6,275 nucleotides of DNA from Comamonadaceae bacterium (GTDB lineage: Bacteria; Pseudomonadota; Gammaproteobacteria; Burkholderiales; Burkholderiaceae_C), in NCBI GenBank assembly GCA_027490485.1, contig JAIXYA010000319.1:1-6275 (forward strand), read 5' to 3'. Below the pieces are notes generated by a model, which saw only the letters and a program-made list of their open reading frames with translations, was not told the DNA's origin and did no database searches. The position numbers were made by a program, and so were the translations under genes. Positions 1-6,275 of the stretch are shown piece by piece (the stretch's first letter is position 1; the number at the start of each line of letters is the position of its first letter).

Positions 1-350
1 AGGCACACCACCGACACCGCAGTTTGGAATACCACGGTTTGTCCGCGCATACGAGTCAATTGCTTGACCGCATTGGCATGGTTGCCCGGTTTCCCTAAAG
101 GCTCGCCGTTCAAATCAGCCACTTGGTCCGAGCCAATCACGATGGCTTGTGGGAAACGCTGAGCCACCGCTTGGGCCTTGGCCAATGCCAGTCGCTGCGC
201 CAATGCCACGGGCGTTTCGTTGGCAAAGGGGGTTTCGTCCACTTCTGGTCGTTGCACCTCAAAAGGGATGCGCAAGCGCTGCAACAGTTCGCGTCGGTAG
301 GGCGAGGTTGAACCCAAGATCAGGGTGCGGGGGGAGGGTGAATCAGCCAT
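1..350 (-). CDS. yceF: Maf/YceF-family nucleotide pyrophosphatase, 3' end cut by window
   Basis: The reverse strand, read from the ATG at 350-348, gives 116 residues before the window ends; the family is about 190-200 residues, so roughly the C-terminal 40% is missing. Visible motifs are GSTSPYRRELL (residues 13-23, the substrate-binding N-terminal signature), EVDET (36-40), an alanine-rich helix with ALAKAQA, GSDQV (73-77, with Asp75 the likely catalytic acid), GKPG (86-89) and MRGQTV (101-106). Maf proteins hydrolyse non-canonical or modified nucleoside triphosphates to monophosphates in the cytoplasm. The STSPYRR form resembles the YceF branch, which prefers 7-methyl-GTP, rather than the YhdE branch; the substrate is inferred from this resemblance. 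It is divergent from yceD, with only 27 bases between the start codons. The ribosome binding site is weak (AAGAG about 10 bases upstream). Confidence 0.93.
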   Translation of the reverse strand, partial: MADSPSPRTLILGSTSPYRRELLQRLRIPFEVQRPEVDETPFANETPVALAQRLALAKAQAVAQRFPQAIVIGSDQVADLNGEPLGKPGNHANAVKQLTRMRGQTVVFQTAVSVVC

Positions 351-377
351 GAGGAGGATTCTCTTACACTGACCCGC

Positions 378-902
378 ATGAAAACCTTGGACACGCTTTT
401 GTCGCTCGAACTGCAGCCTTGGGCCATGGCGGGTGGCGCGACGACCCAGAGTACACCGCTTGCAACGTTGTCAAGGGTGGCGCAGGCATGTTTAGCACCT
501 GCCGAGAGGCAGGCGACGGTGTGTGAGTGGCAATTGCAAAGCCAGCTTCGCCACCCCGATACCCTCAAGCAACTGTGGCTTCACCTGAAAGCAAGCCTGA
601 CGGTGGCGCAAACCTGTCAGCGTTGCCTCTTGCCTATGCAGGTAGATTTGTCGGTGGACCGGCATTTCCGGTTTGTGGCCGACGAGGCCACCGCATTGGC
701 CGAGGACGACGATTGCGAGGAAGATTTGCTGTCGCCCGCACCTGAGTTAACCCTGCAAACCTTGCTGGAAGACGAGTTGTTGCTGGCCATGCCCTTGATT
801 CCCCGCCACACCACCTGCGACAAGCCTTTGCCGCAGTCGCCGGACCAAGATTTGCCCCATCCATTTGCAGCTTTGGCTGGCTTGAAGCTGGGCAAACAGT
901 GA
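378..902 (+). CDS. yceD: YceD/DUF177 large-subunit rRNA accumulation protein
   Basis: This 174-residue cytoplasmic protein has the DUF177 layout: a variable N-terminal half, a CxxC pair (Cys80, Cys83 in TCQRCL), an acidic stretch (about 102-116, ending EDDDCEED), then the conserved helix EDELLLAMPLIPRH (131-144), Cys147 and the C-terminal HPFAALAGLK (161-170). Family members support accumulation or processing of 23S rRNA, and yceD next to rpmF is a widely conserved pair, which supports the call. The mechanism is not known from the sequence. The ATG at 378 is the only conventional start before an in-frame stop at 339-341. Its ribosome binding site is unclear: GAGGAGG at 351-357 lies 20 bases upstream, too far for normal use, and the only start-like codon nearer to it is CTG at 369. 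Confidence 0.9.
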   Translation: MKTLDTLLSLELQPWAMAGGATTQSTPLATLSRVAQACLAPAERQATVCEWQLQSQLRHPDTLKQLWLHLKASLTVAQTCQRCLLPMQVDLSVDRHFRFVADEATALAEDDDCEEDLLSPAPELTLQTLLEDELLLAMPLIPRHTTCDKPLPQSPDQDLPHPFAALAGLKLGKQ

Positions 903-918
903 AAAACCCAGTTTCCGC

Positions 919-924
919 TATAAT
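919..924 (+). promoter_or_regulatory. Candidate -10 box of an rpmF promoter
   Basis: A perfect TATAAT lies 17 bases after the yceD stop codon. It would start a transcript near 931, giving a leader of about 58 bases before rpmF. No good -35 hexamer is found at 16-18 bases spacing (the 17-base position reads ACAGTG), so either the promoter depends mainly on its -10 or the match is chance. If real, rpmF is transcribed both from here and by read-through from yceD. Confidence 0.5.
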
Positions 925-935
925 CTTCGATTCTT

Positions 936-961
936 TGCAGCAGGCCAGTTGCCTGATTGCA
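936..961 (+). promoter_or_regulatory. Stem-loop in the rpmF leader
   Basis: TGCA (936-939) pairs with TGCA (958-961), and CAGGC (941-945) pairs with GCCTG (951-955) around the loop CAGTT. One unpaired base on the left faces two on the right. The hairpin would form in the mRNA leader between the candidate promoter and the ribosome binding site. It lacks a U-tract and is not a terminator. A regulatory role is speculative, although ribosomal protein leaders often carry such structures. Confidence 0.3.
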
Positions 962-978
962 CAACCTTTTAGACCTTC

Positions 979-983
979 AGGAG
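979..983 (+). promoter_or_regulatory. rpmF ribosome binding site
   Basis: AGGAG lies 6 bases before the ATG at 990. It decides the start: an in-frame ATG at 957 would add eleven residues that L32 proteins do not have and would put this site inside the gene. Confidence 0.85.
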
Positions 984-989
984 CCTGTC

Positions 990-1172
990 ATGGCTGTCCA
1001 GCAAAACAAAAAATCACCGTCCAAACGCGGTATGCACCGTTCACACAACGCACTCAATGTGCCTGGTTTGGCCTTAGAGCCCACCACTGGCGAGGTGCAT
1101 TTGCGCCACCACATCAGCCCCACCGGCTTTTACCGCGGTCGCAAAGTGCTCAAAACCAAGTCCGAAGCCTGA
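990..1172 (+). CDS. rpmF: 50S ribosomal protein L32
   Basis: This is a 60-residue, highly basic protein beginning [20 protein letters not shown], the L32 N-terminal signature, and continuing with [20 protein letters not shown] (34-53), the conserved core. Length fits the family (57 residues in E. coli). The four zinc-ribbon cysteines of the C+ form are absent, so this is the zinc-independent form, as in E. coli. L32 is a component of the large ribosomal subunit near the peptidyl transferase region and exit tunnel. It follows yceD after 87 bases that contain a candidate promoter and a hairpin, and is followed directly by a strong terminator, so it may form a short transcription unit with yceD. 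Confidence 0.98.
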   Translation: MAVQQNKKSPSKRGMHRSHNALNVPGLALEPTTGEVHLRHHISPTGFYRGRKVLKTKSEA

Positions 1173-1185
1173 ACCAGGTTTCGTT

Positions 1186-1222
1186 AAAAAGCCCGTCGCA
1201 CATCGCATGGCGCGGGCTTTTT
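1186..1222 (+). terminator. Rho-independent terminator after rpmF
   Basis: AAAAAGCCCG (1186-1195) is the exact reverse complement of CGGGCTTTTT (1213-1222). The stem can extend inward by CGC (1197-1199) with GCG (1210-1212) if T1196 bulges out. A GC-rich stem ending in five T residues, starting 14 bases after the rpmF stop, is a classic intrinsic terminator. The mirrored A5 tract could let it act in both directions, though no gene converges here. It probably ends or attenuates transcription from yceD-rpmF before plsX. Confidence 0.85.
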
Positions 1223-1260
1223 GCATTGCACGCTAGATTATTCAAACGGGTGAATCAACT

Positions 1261-2295
1261 GTGGTGACCTTGGCTGTCGACTGCATGGGTGGGGACCATG
1301 GCCCGTCTGTCACTTTGTTGGCTTGCAAGCAATTCTTGCAAGCCCACCCAGACGCCCAGTTATTGTTGGTCGGCCTGCCACAGGCTTTGGATCACTTTCA
1401 CCACCCCCGCGCCATTGTTGTCTCTGCCACCGAGGTGGTGACCATGGATGACCCCCTCGAAGTCGCCTTGCGGCGCAAAAAAGATTCCTCCATGCGTATC
1501 GCCATCGAGCAAGTGCGAGATGGCAAGGCGGATGCAGCCGTCTCTGCAGGCAATACCGGTGCCTTGATGGCCATTGCCCGCTATGTGCTGAAAACCCTTG
1601 AAGGCATTGACCGCCCAGCCATTGCAGGACAGTTCCCGAATGCCAAGGGTGGGGCCACCACCATGCTGGACATGGGTGCGAATGTGGACTGCAGTCCACA
1701 GCATTTGTTGCAATTTGCCTTGATGGGAACAGCTTTGGTGTCGGTGCTCAATGGCGATGAAAATCCCACAGTGGGCTTGCTCAATATCGGCGAAGAAGAC
1801 ATCAAAGGCGGCGAAAATACCAAAAAAACTGCTGAATTGTTGCGATCTGCTGCTAAAAGTGGCGATTTGAATTTTTACGGCAATGTCGAAGGCGATGATA
1901 TTTTCCACGGCTCAGTTGATATCGTGGTCTGTGATGGTTTTGTCGGCAACGTCGCCCTGAAAGCCAGTGAAGGTTTGGCAAGCATGATCAGTGGCTTCTT
2001 GAAAAAGAGTTTTTCTGTCAACATCTTCACGAAAATTGCCGGCATCATCGCTTATCCGGCGCTAACTGGTTTTAAGAAACTGGTTGATCACAGGCGTCAC
2101 AATGGCGCGGCCTTGCTGGGTTTGCGCGGTTTGGTGTTCAAAAGCCACGGATCGGCTGATGCTTTGGCGTTTGAGGTGGCTTTGAGCCGTGCGTATGATG
2201 CCGCCCAGCACCAATTGCTGGCGCGGGTGGAGCGCCGTTTGGCCCACGCAGCGCCTTTGTTGGCAGCTGCCATGGCAGCCGAAACCATCGCTTGA
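1261..2295 (+). CDS. plsX: Phosphate acyltransferase PlsX
   Basis: This 344-residue protein converts acyl-ACP and phosphate to acyl-phosphate, the acyl donor used by PlsY in the first step of phospholipid synthesis. It is a peripheral enzyme acting at the inner face of the membrane. Motifs run in family order: [11 protein letters not shown] (5-15), [10 protein letters not shown] (95-104), LDMGANVD (136-143), LNIGEED (174-180), CDGFVGN (224-230), [10 protein letters not shown] (281-290) and KSHGSA (294-299). Length fits the family (about 340-356). The start is GTG at 1261; a second GTG follows at 1264, and an in-frame stop at 1234-1236 leaves no ATG option upstream. The weak GGGTG at 1248-1252, 8 bases before, favours 1261. 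It is cut off from rpmF by a terminator, and I see no convincing promoter in the 38 bases after that hairpin, so it may depend on read-through or on an unrecognised promoter. Confidence 0.97.
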   Translation: MVTLAVDCMGGDHGPSVTLLACKQFLQAHPDAQLLLVGLPQALDHFHHPRAIVVSATEVVTMDDPLEVALRRKKDSSMRIAIEQVRDGKADAAVSAGNTGALMAIARYVLKTLEGIDRPAIAGQFPNAKGGATTMLDMGANVDCSPQHLLQFALMGTALVSVLNGDENPTVGLLNIGEEDIKGGENTKKTAELLRSAAKSGDLNFYGNVEGDDIFHGSVDIVVCDGFVGNVALKASEGLASMISGFLKKSFSVNIFTKIAGIIAYPALTGFKKLVDHRRHNGAALLGLRGLVFKSHGSADALAFEVALSRAYDAAQHQLLARVERRLAHAAPLLAAAMAAETIA

Positions 2296-2304
2296 CGCTT
2301 TGAC

Positions 2305-3306
2305 ATGACTGTTTATTCCCGTATTGCCGGTACAGGCTCTTATCTCCCCCCGCGCCGCTTGAGCAACGCCGATTTGGTCGCCCAACTCGCCGCTGATGGG
2401 GTGGAAAGCTCCGACGAATGGATCGTAGAGCGCACCGGCATTGGCGCTCGGCATTTCGCTGCGGATGGTGTTTTCAGCAGCGATTTGGCCTTTGAGGCCT
2501 GCAAAAACGCTTTACAAGCCGCGGGAAAGCGGCCCCAAGACATCGACCTCATCATCGTCGCCACCTCCACGCCCGACATGGTGTTCCCCTCCACCGCCTG
2601 CATCTTGCAGCACAAATTGGCGCAGCTCGATGCTGACGCGGCAGGCATTGCGGGCGCTCCGGCGTTTGATGTGCAAGCGGTGTGTGCCGGTTTTATTTAC
2701 GCGCTGAGCGTGGCCGACGCCATGATTCGCGCAGGGAATGCCCGCCGTGCTTTGGTGGTCGGCGCAGAAGTGTTTTCCCGTTTGTTGGATTTCAAAGACC
2801 GCACCACCTGCGTGTTGTTTGGCGATGGTGCGGGTGCTGTGGTGCTGGAAGCCTCTGACAAGCCAGGCATTTTGGCCACCGATATCCACGCCGACGGCAA
2901 GCATGTGGGCCTGTTGTGCGTGCCAGGACACGTGCAAAACGGCCAAATTTTGGGCGATCCGGTGTTGAAAATGGACGGCCAAGGCGTGTTCAAACTGGCC
3001 GTGGGCGTGCTGGAAGGCACGGCACGTGCGGTGTTGGACAAAGCGGGGGTCACCGAAGCCAACCTCGATTGGTTGGTGCCCCACCAAGCCAATATCCGCA
3101 TCATCCAAAGCACTGCCAAAAAACTCAAACTCCCCATGGAAAAGGTCTTGCTGACCGTGGCCGAGCATGGCAACACCTCGGCCGCTTCCATCCCTTTGGC
3201 GCTGGACGCGGGTGTCCGCGCTGGCAAATTGCAAGCTGGCCAGTTGGTCATGCTCGAAGGCGTGGGCGGTGGTTTCGCTTGGGGCTCGGTACTTTTCCGC
3301 TATTGA
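2305..3306 (+). CDS. fabH: 3-oxoacyl-ACP synthase III (KASIII)
   Basis: This 333-residue enzyme condenses a short acyl-CoA, usually acetyl-CoA, with malonyl-ACP to start type II fatty-acid synthesis in the cytoplasm. The Cys-His-Asn catalytic triad is present: Cys127 in AVCAGF, His260 in VPHQAN and Asn290 in HGNTSAAS. Other hallmarks are [12 protein letters not shown] (35-46), [11 protein letters not shown] (172-182) and the C-terminal [13 protein letters not shown]. It is somewhat longer than E. coli FabH (317), mainly through about 8 extra residues before GIAGAPAFD (near 105-113) and a few near residue 31. The ATG lies 9 bases after the plsX stop and has no visible ribosome binding site, which suggests translational coupling to plsX. 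Confidence 0.98.
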   Translation: MTVYSRIAGTGSYLPPRRLSNADLVAQLAADGVESSDEWIVERTGIGARHFAADGVFSSDLAFEACKNALQAAGKRPQDIDLIIVATSTPDMVFPSTACILQHKLAQLDADAAGIAGAPAFDVQAVCAGFIYALSVADAMIRAGNARRALVVGAEVFSRLLDFKDRTTCVLFGDGAGAVVLEASDKPGILATDIHADGKHVGLLCVPGHVQNGQILGDPVLKMDGQGVFKLAVGVLEGTARAVLDKAGVTEANLDWLVPHQANIRIIQSTAKKLKLPMEKVLLTVAEHGNTSAASIPLALDAGVRAGKLQAGQLVMLEGVGGGFAWGSVLFRY

Positions 3307-3307
3307 T

Positions 3308-4267
3308 ATGACGACATTTGCTTTTGTATTTCCGGGCCAAGGCTCACAGTCGGTGGGCATGTTGGACGCTTGGGGCGACAACCCCGTGGTGCGCGACACC
3401 TTGGCCGAGGCCAGCGCGGCGCTGGGCCAAGACCTGGGTGCATTGATTCACGCTGGCCCCAAAGAAGATTTGGCGCTCACCACCAACACCCAACCGGTGA
3501 TGTTGGTGGCCGCGGTGGCTGCTTACCGTGTGTGGCGTGCCGAGGGTGGCGCAGCACCTTCTTTTGTTGCGGGGCATTCGCTGGGCGAGTACTCGGCTTT
3601 GGTCGCCAGTGGGGTGATCAGCTTGGCCCAAGCCGTGCCTTTGGTGCGGCTGCGTGCCCAAGCCATGCAAGAGGCGGTGCCAGTCGGCACCGGTGCCATG
3701 GCGGCGGTGTTGGGCTTGCCCTCAGACAAAGTCAATGCGATTTGCCAAGAAGCGCAAGACAGCTTCGGCGCTGGCAGTGCCGAGGTGGTGCAAGCCGCCA
3801 ACTTCAACGACCCCGGTCAAACCGTGATTTCCGGCAGCAAAGCCGCTGTGGACAAAGCTTGCGAACTGCTCAAGGCCGCCGGTGCCAAACGCACCTTGCC
3901 GCTGCCAGTGTCCGCACCGTTTCACTGCGCCTTGATGAAGCCGGCCGCCGAGCGACTGCGCGTGGCCTTGGCCTCAGTGGATTTCCACCCGCCCAGCATC
4001 CCCTTGGTCAACAACATCGATGTGGCCAGCCCCAGCGGCGCAGACGACATCCGCGACGCCCTCTACCGCCAAGCCTTTGGGCCGGTGCGCTGGGTGGAAG
4101 TCATTCGCGCCATGCAGCAGCGCGGCGTTACCCATGTGGTGGAATGTGGCCCCGGCAAAGTGCTGGCCGGCATGACGCCACGCATCGAGGCCAGCTTGCA
4201 AGCCGCACCTTTGTATGACCCCGCCACTTTGGCGCAGGTGCAAGCCCTTCTTTCTAGAGAACCATGA
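3308..4267 (+). CDS. fabD: Malonyl-CoA:ACP transacylase
   Basis: This 319-residue enzyme transfers malonate from malonyl-CoA to ACP, supplying the two-carbon donor for elongation. Seen in the sequence are FVFPGQGSQ (6-14, oxyanion-hole Gln11), the nucleophile Ser91 in AGHSLGEYSALV, Arg116 in VRLRAQAMQEAVP (malonate carboxylate binding), NDPGQTVISG (167-176), catalytic His206 in SAPFHCALM, and ECGPGKVL (279-286). The frame stays open upstream to an ATG at 3167 inside fabH, but the family begins at MTTFAFVFPGQG, so 3308 is the start. It lies 1 base after the fabH stop (TGATATG), with no separate ribosome binding site, implying coupling. Its last codons overlap fabG by 4 bases. Confidence 0.98.
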   Translation: MTTFAFVFPGQGSQSVGMLDAWGDNPVVRDTLAEASAALGQDLGALIHAGPKEDLALTTNTQPVMLVAAVAAYRVWRAEGGAAPSFVAGHSLGEYSALVASGVISLAQAVPLVRLRAQAMQEAVPVGTGAMAAVLGLPSDKVNAICQEAQDSFGAGSAEVVQAANFNDPGQTVISGSKAAVDKACELLKAAGAKRTLPLPVSAPFHCALMKPAAERLRVALASVDFHPPSIPLVNNIDVASPSGADDIRDALYRQAFGPVRWVEVIRAMQQRGVTHVVECGPGKVLAGMTPRIEASLQAAPLYDPATLAQVQALLSREP

Positions 4268-5013
4268 CCACTCCCGACACCACTCCCCACATCGCTTTGG
4301 TCACCGGCGCTTCACGCGGCATTGGCGCCTCGATTGCGCTGACCTTGGCGCAGCAAGGCTTTCACGTCACTGGCACCGCCACCACCCCGGAAGGGGCTGT
4401 CCGCATCAGCGAGCAGCTGTCGGCATTTGCCGGTTGCCAAGGCGCTTGCCTGCAAGTCAACGACGCCGAGCAAGTGCAGGCTTTGGTGGACGGCATGGTC
4501 AAAACCTCGGGCGGCTTGCATGTGCTGGTCAACAACGCTGGCATCACCCGCGACACCTTGGCCATGCGCATGAAGGACGACGACTGGGACGCGGTCATCG
4601 ACACCAACCTCAAAGCGGTGTTTCGCTTGAGCCGTGCGGTCATGAAACCCATGATGAAGCAGCGCTATGGCCGCATCATCAACATCACCAGCGTGGTGGG
4701 TGCCTCGGGCAACCCTGGCCAAGCCAATTACGCCGCGGCCAAAGCCGGTGTGGCTGGCATGACCCGCGCCTTGGCGCGAGAACTGGGCAGCCGCCACATC
4801 ACAGTCAACTGCGTGGCGCCAGGCTTCATCGACACCGACATGACGGCCGGTCTGCCGCCCGAACAACAACAAGCTTTGCTGACCCAAATCCCTTTGGGCC
4901 ACCTAGGCAAACCCGAAGATGTGGCCCACGCCGTGGCTTTTTTGGCCAGTTTGCAGGCTTCTTACATCACGGGGCAAGAGATTCATGTCAATGGCGGTAT
5001 GTTCATGGCCTGA
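4264..5013 (+). CDS. fabG: 3-oxoacyl-ACP reductase FabG
   Basis: This 249-residue short-chain dehydrogenase/reductase uses NADPH to reduce 3-ketoacyl-ACP to (R)-3-hydroxyacyl-ACP in each elongation cycle. The Rossmann nucleotide motif TGASRGIG is at 14-21, NNAG at 90-93 and the catalytic tetrad is Asn115, Ser143, Tyr156 and Lys160 (TNLKAVF, ITSVVG, YAAAK). PGFIDTDMT (186-194) and the C-terminal HVNGGMFMA are typical of FabG. SDR paralogues are common, but position between fabD and acpP makes this the housekeeping FabG. The ATG overlaps the fabD stop as ATGA (4264-4267), and AGAGA (4256-4260) is a modest ribosome binding site, so translation is probably coupled to fabD. Confidence 0.98.
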   Translation: MTTPDTTPHIALVTGASRGIGASIALTLAQQGFHVTGTATTPEGAVRISEQLSAFAGCQGACLQVNDAEQVQALVDGMVKTSGGLHVLVNNAGITRDTLAMRMKDDDWDAVIDTNLKAVFRLSRAVMKPMMKQRYGRIINITSVVGASGNPGQANYAAAKAGVAGMTRALARELGSRHITVNCVAPGFIDTDMTAGLPPEQQQALLTQIPLGHLGKPEDVAHAVAFLASLQASYITGQEIHVNGGMFMA

Positions 5014-5024
5014 TACCTTGGTAT
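5013..5024 (+). repeat. Short palindrome at the fabG stop codon
   Basis: ATACC (5013-5017) and GGTAT (5020-5024) form a perfect dyad around TT, starting on the last base of the fabG stop. It overlaps an extended -10-like TGGTATAAG (5019-5027). It could be a small operator over a minor promoter, but a dyad this short may be chance. Confidence 0.25.
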
Positions 5025-5034
5025 AAGCCATTAG

Positions 5035-5334
<300 letters not shown>

Positions 5335-5339
5335 TCACT

Positions 5340-5343
5340 GAGG
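5340..5343 (+). promoter_or_regulatory. fabF ribosome binding site
   Basis: GAGG lies 6 bases before the ATG at 5350, in the 15-base gap after acpP. It supports that start, which also gives the typical KASII N-terminus. Confidence 0.7.
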
Positions 5344-5349
5344 TTTCGC

Positions 5350-6275
5350 ATGAGTCGTCGTCTCGTGGTCGTGACAGGCTTGGGCTGTGTGTCCCCCGTG
5401 GGAAACACAGCACAGGAATCCTGGACACGGATTTTGGCCGGTCAGTCTGGCATTGATCGCATCACCCACTTTGATGCGTCAGCGTTCGCCTGCCACTTTG
5501 CCGGTGAAGTGAAAAACTTCAACCTCGACGCCTACATTTCCCCTAAAGAAGCGCGGACCATGGACCGCTTCATCCATTTGGGTGTGGCGGCCAGTTTGCA
5601 AGCAATCACTGATGCAGGTTTGGCCACAGGCGACGCTTTGGACGAAGAAGCGTCTTACCGCATTGGCTGCTTGATTGGCTCGGGCATTGGCGGTTTGCCG
5701 CTGATCGAAAACATGCGTGACGAACTCATGGCACGTGGACCGCGCCGCATTTCTCCTTTTTTCGTGCCTGCGTCCATCATCAACATGATTTCCGGCCATG
5801 TATCCATGCGTTGCGGCTTCAGAGGCCCCAATTTGGCCATTGCCACAGCCTGCTCCACCGGCCTGCACAGCATTGGTGAGGCTGGTCGCATCATTGAATA
5901 TGGCGACGCCGACGTCATGATCGCAGGCGGCGCAGAAGCCACGGTGTCTCCACTGGGGCTGGGGGGCTTTGCTGCCATGCGAGCCCTTTCCACCCGTAAC
6001 GATGACCCGCAATGCGCGTCGCGTCCTTGGGACCGTGACCGCGACGGTTTTGTGCTGGGCGAAGGTGCTGGTGTCGTGGTGCTGGAAGAATATGAATACG
6101 CCAAAGCGCGTGGTGCTCGTATCTATGCAGAGTTGATTGGCTATGGCCGAAGCGCCGATGCCGGTCATATGACAGCGCCCAATATGGATGGTCCCCGTCG
6201 CGCCATGCGAAGTGCCTTGGCGAATGCGCAAATCAATGCCGACCAAGTGCAATACCTCAATGCCCACGGCACCTC
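5350..6275 (+). CDS. fabF: 3-oxoacyl-ACP synthase II (KASII), 3' end cut by window
   Basis: 308 complete codons are present of a family that is about 410-415 residues long. KASII condenses malonyl-ACP with growing acyl-ACP and performs the main elongation steps, including those on unsaturated chains. The N-terminus [17 protein letters not shown] is characteristic. The nucleophile Cys168 lies in [14 protein letters not shown], followed by [22 protein letters not shown] (193-214), [20 protein letters not shown] (227-246) and the first catalytic His306 in LNAHGT at the very edge. The second catalytic His and the GFGGTN-type loop would lie beyond the window. FabF rather than FabB is supported by this N-terminus and by the position directly after acpP. 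The gene is co-directional with acpP, with no terminator between them. Confidence 0.97.
   Translation, partial: MSRRLVVVTGLGCVSPVGNTAQESWTRILAGQSGIDRITHFDASAFACHFAGEVKNFNLDAYISPKEARTMDRFIHLGVAASLQAITDAGLATGDALDEEASYRIGCLIGSGIGGLPLIENMRDELMARGPRRISPFFVPASIINMISGHVSMRCGFRGPNLAIATACSTGLHSIGEAGRIIEYGDADVMIAGGAEATVSPLGLGGFAAMRALSTRNDDPQCASRPWDRDRDGFVLGEGAGVVVLEEYEYAKARGARIYAELIGYGRSADAGHMTAPNMDGPRRAMRSALANAQINADQVQYLNAHGT

Noticed and set aside
1..350. Short forward-strand open frames over the maf region
   Set aside because: The reverse strand encodes a clear Maf protein throughout. The forward frames at 123-352 have no motifs.
957..989. Longer rpmF start at the ATG at 957
   Set aside because: L32 begins MAVQQNK in the family, and AGGAG at 979-983 is correctly spaced for the ATG at 990.
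3167..3307. N-terminal extension of FabD from an ATG inside fabH
   Set aside because: The extra 47 residues are out-of-frame fabH sequence. The FabD family starts at MTTFAFVFPGQG, right after the fabH stop.
2512..3399. 295-codon open frame on the reverse strand across fabH and into fabD
   Set aside because: It is antisense to a fully conserved fabH with an intact catalytic triad, and its translation shows no family motif. Codon bias in GC-rich genes commonly leaves such frames open.
5479..6267. 262-codon open frame on the reverse strand across fabF
   Set aside because: It is a shadow of the fabF reading frame, His- and Ala-rich with low-complexity character and no recognisable domain.

Overview
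The window is a fatty-acid and phospholipid biosynthesis cluster from a moderately GC-rich Gram-negative bacterium. Gene order, protein sequences and the 60-residue cysteine-free L32 fit a betaproteobacterium, most likely Burkholderiales and probably Comamonadaceae-like. That placement is inferred from protein character, not from a database search. No mobile element, CRISPR array, tRNA or rRNA gene is visible, and nothing points to a recent insertion.

Layout. At the left edge a Maf/YceF-type nucleotide pyrophosphatase runs leftward and is cut by the window (1-350). Only 27 bases separate it from the rightward genes: yceD (DUF177, 378-902), rpmF (ribosomal protein L32, 990-1172), plsX (1261-2295), fabH (2305-3306), fabD (3308-4267), fabG (4264-5013), acpP (5095-5334) and fabF (5350 to the right edge, incomplete). 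A rho-independent terminator hairpin lies between rpmF and plsX.

How the genes work together. YceD and L32 belong to the large ribosomal subunit. PlsX makes acyl-phosphate from acyl-ACP and so starts phospholipid synthesis. FabD loads malonate onto ACP, FabH performs the first condensation, FabG reduces the 3-ketoacyl-ACP, and FabF elongates it. AcpP carries every intermediate. The enzymes are encoded in a tight chain: 9-base gap, 1-base gap, then a 4-base ATGA overlap. acpP instead sits behind an 81-base spacer with a good ribosome binding site, promoter-like elements and inverted repeats, as expected for a carrier protein needed in excess.

Coding content is the standard conserved cluster and I see no undescribed system. 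The points worth a second look are non-coding: the terminator inside the cluster, a hairpin in the rpmF leader, inverted repeats in front of acpP, and the odd start region of yceD.
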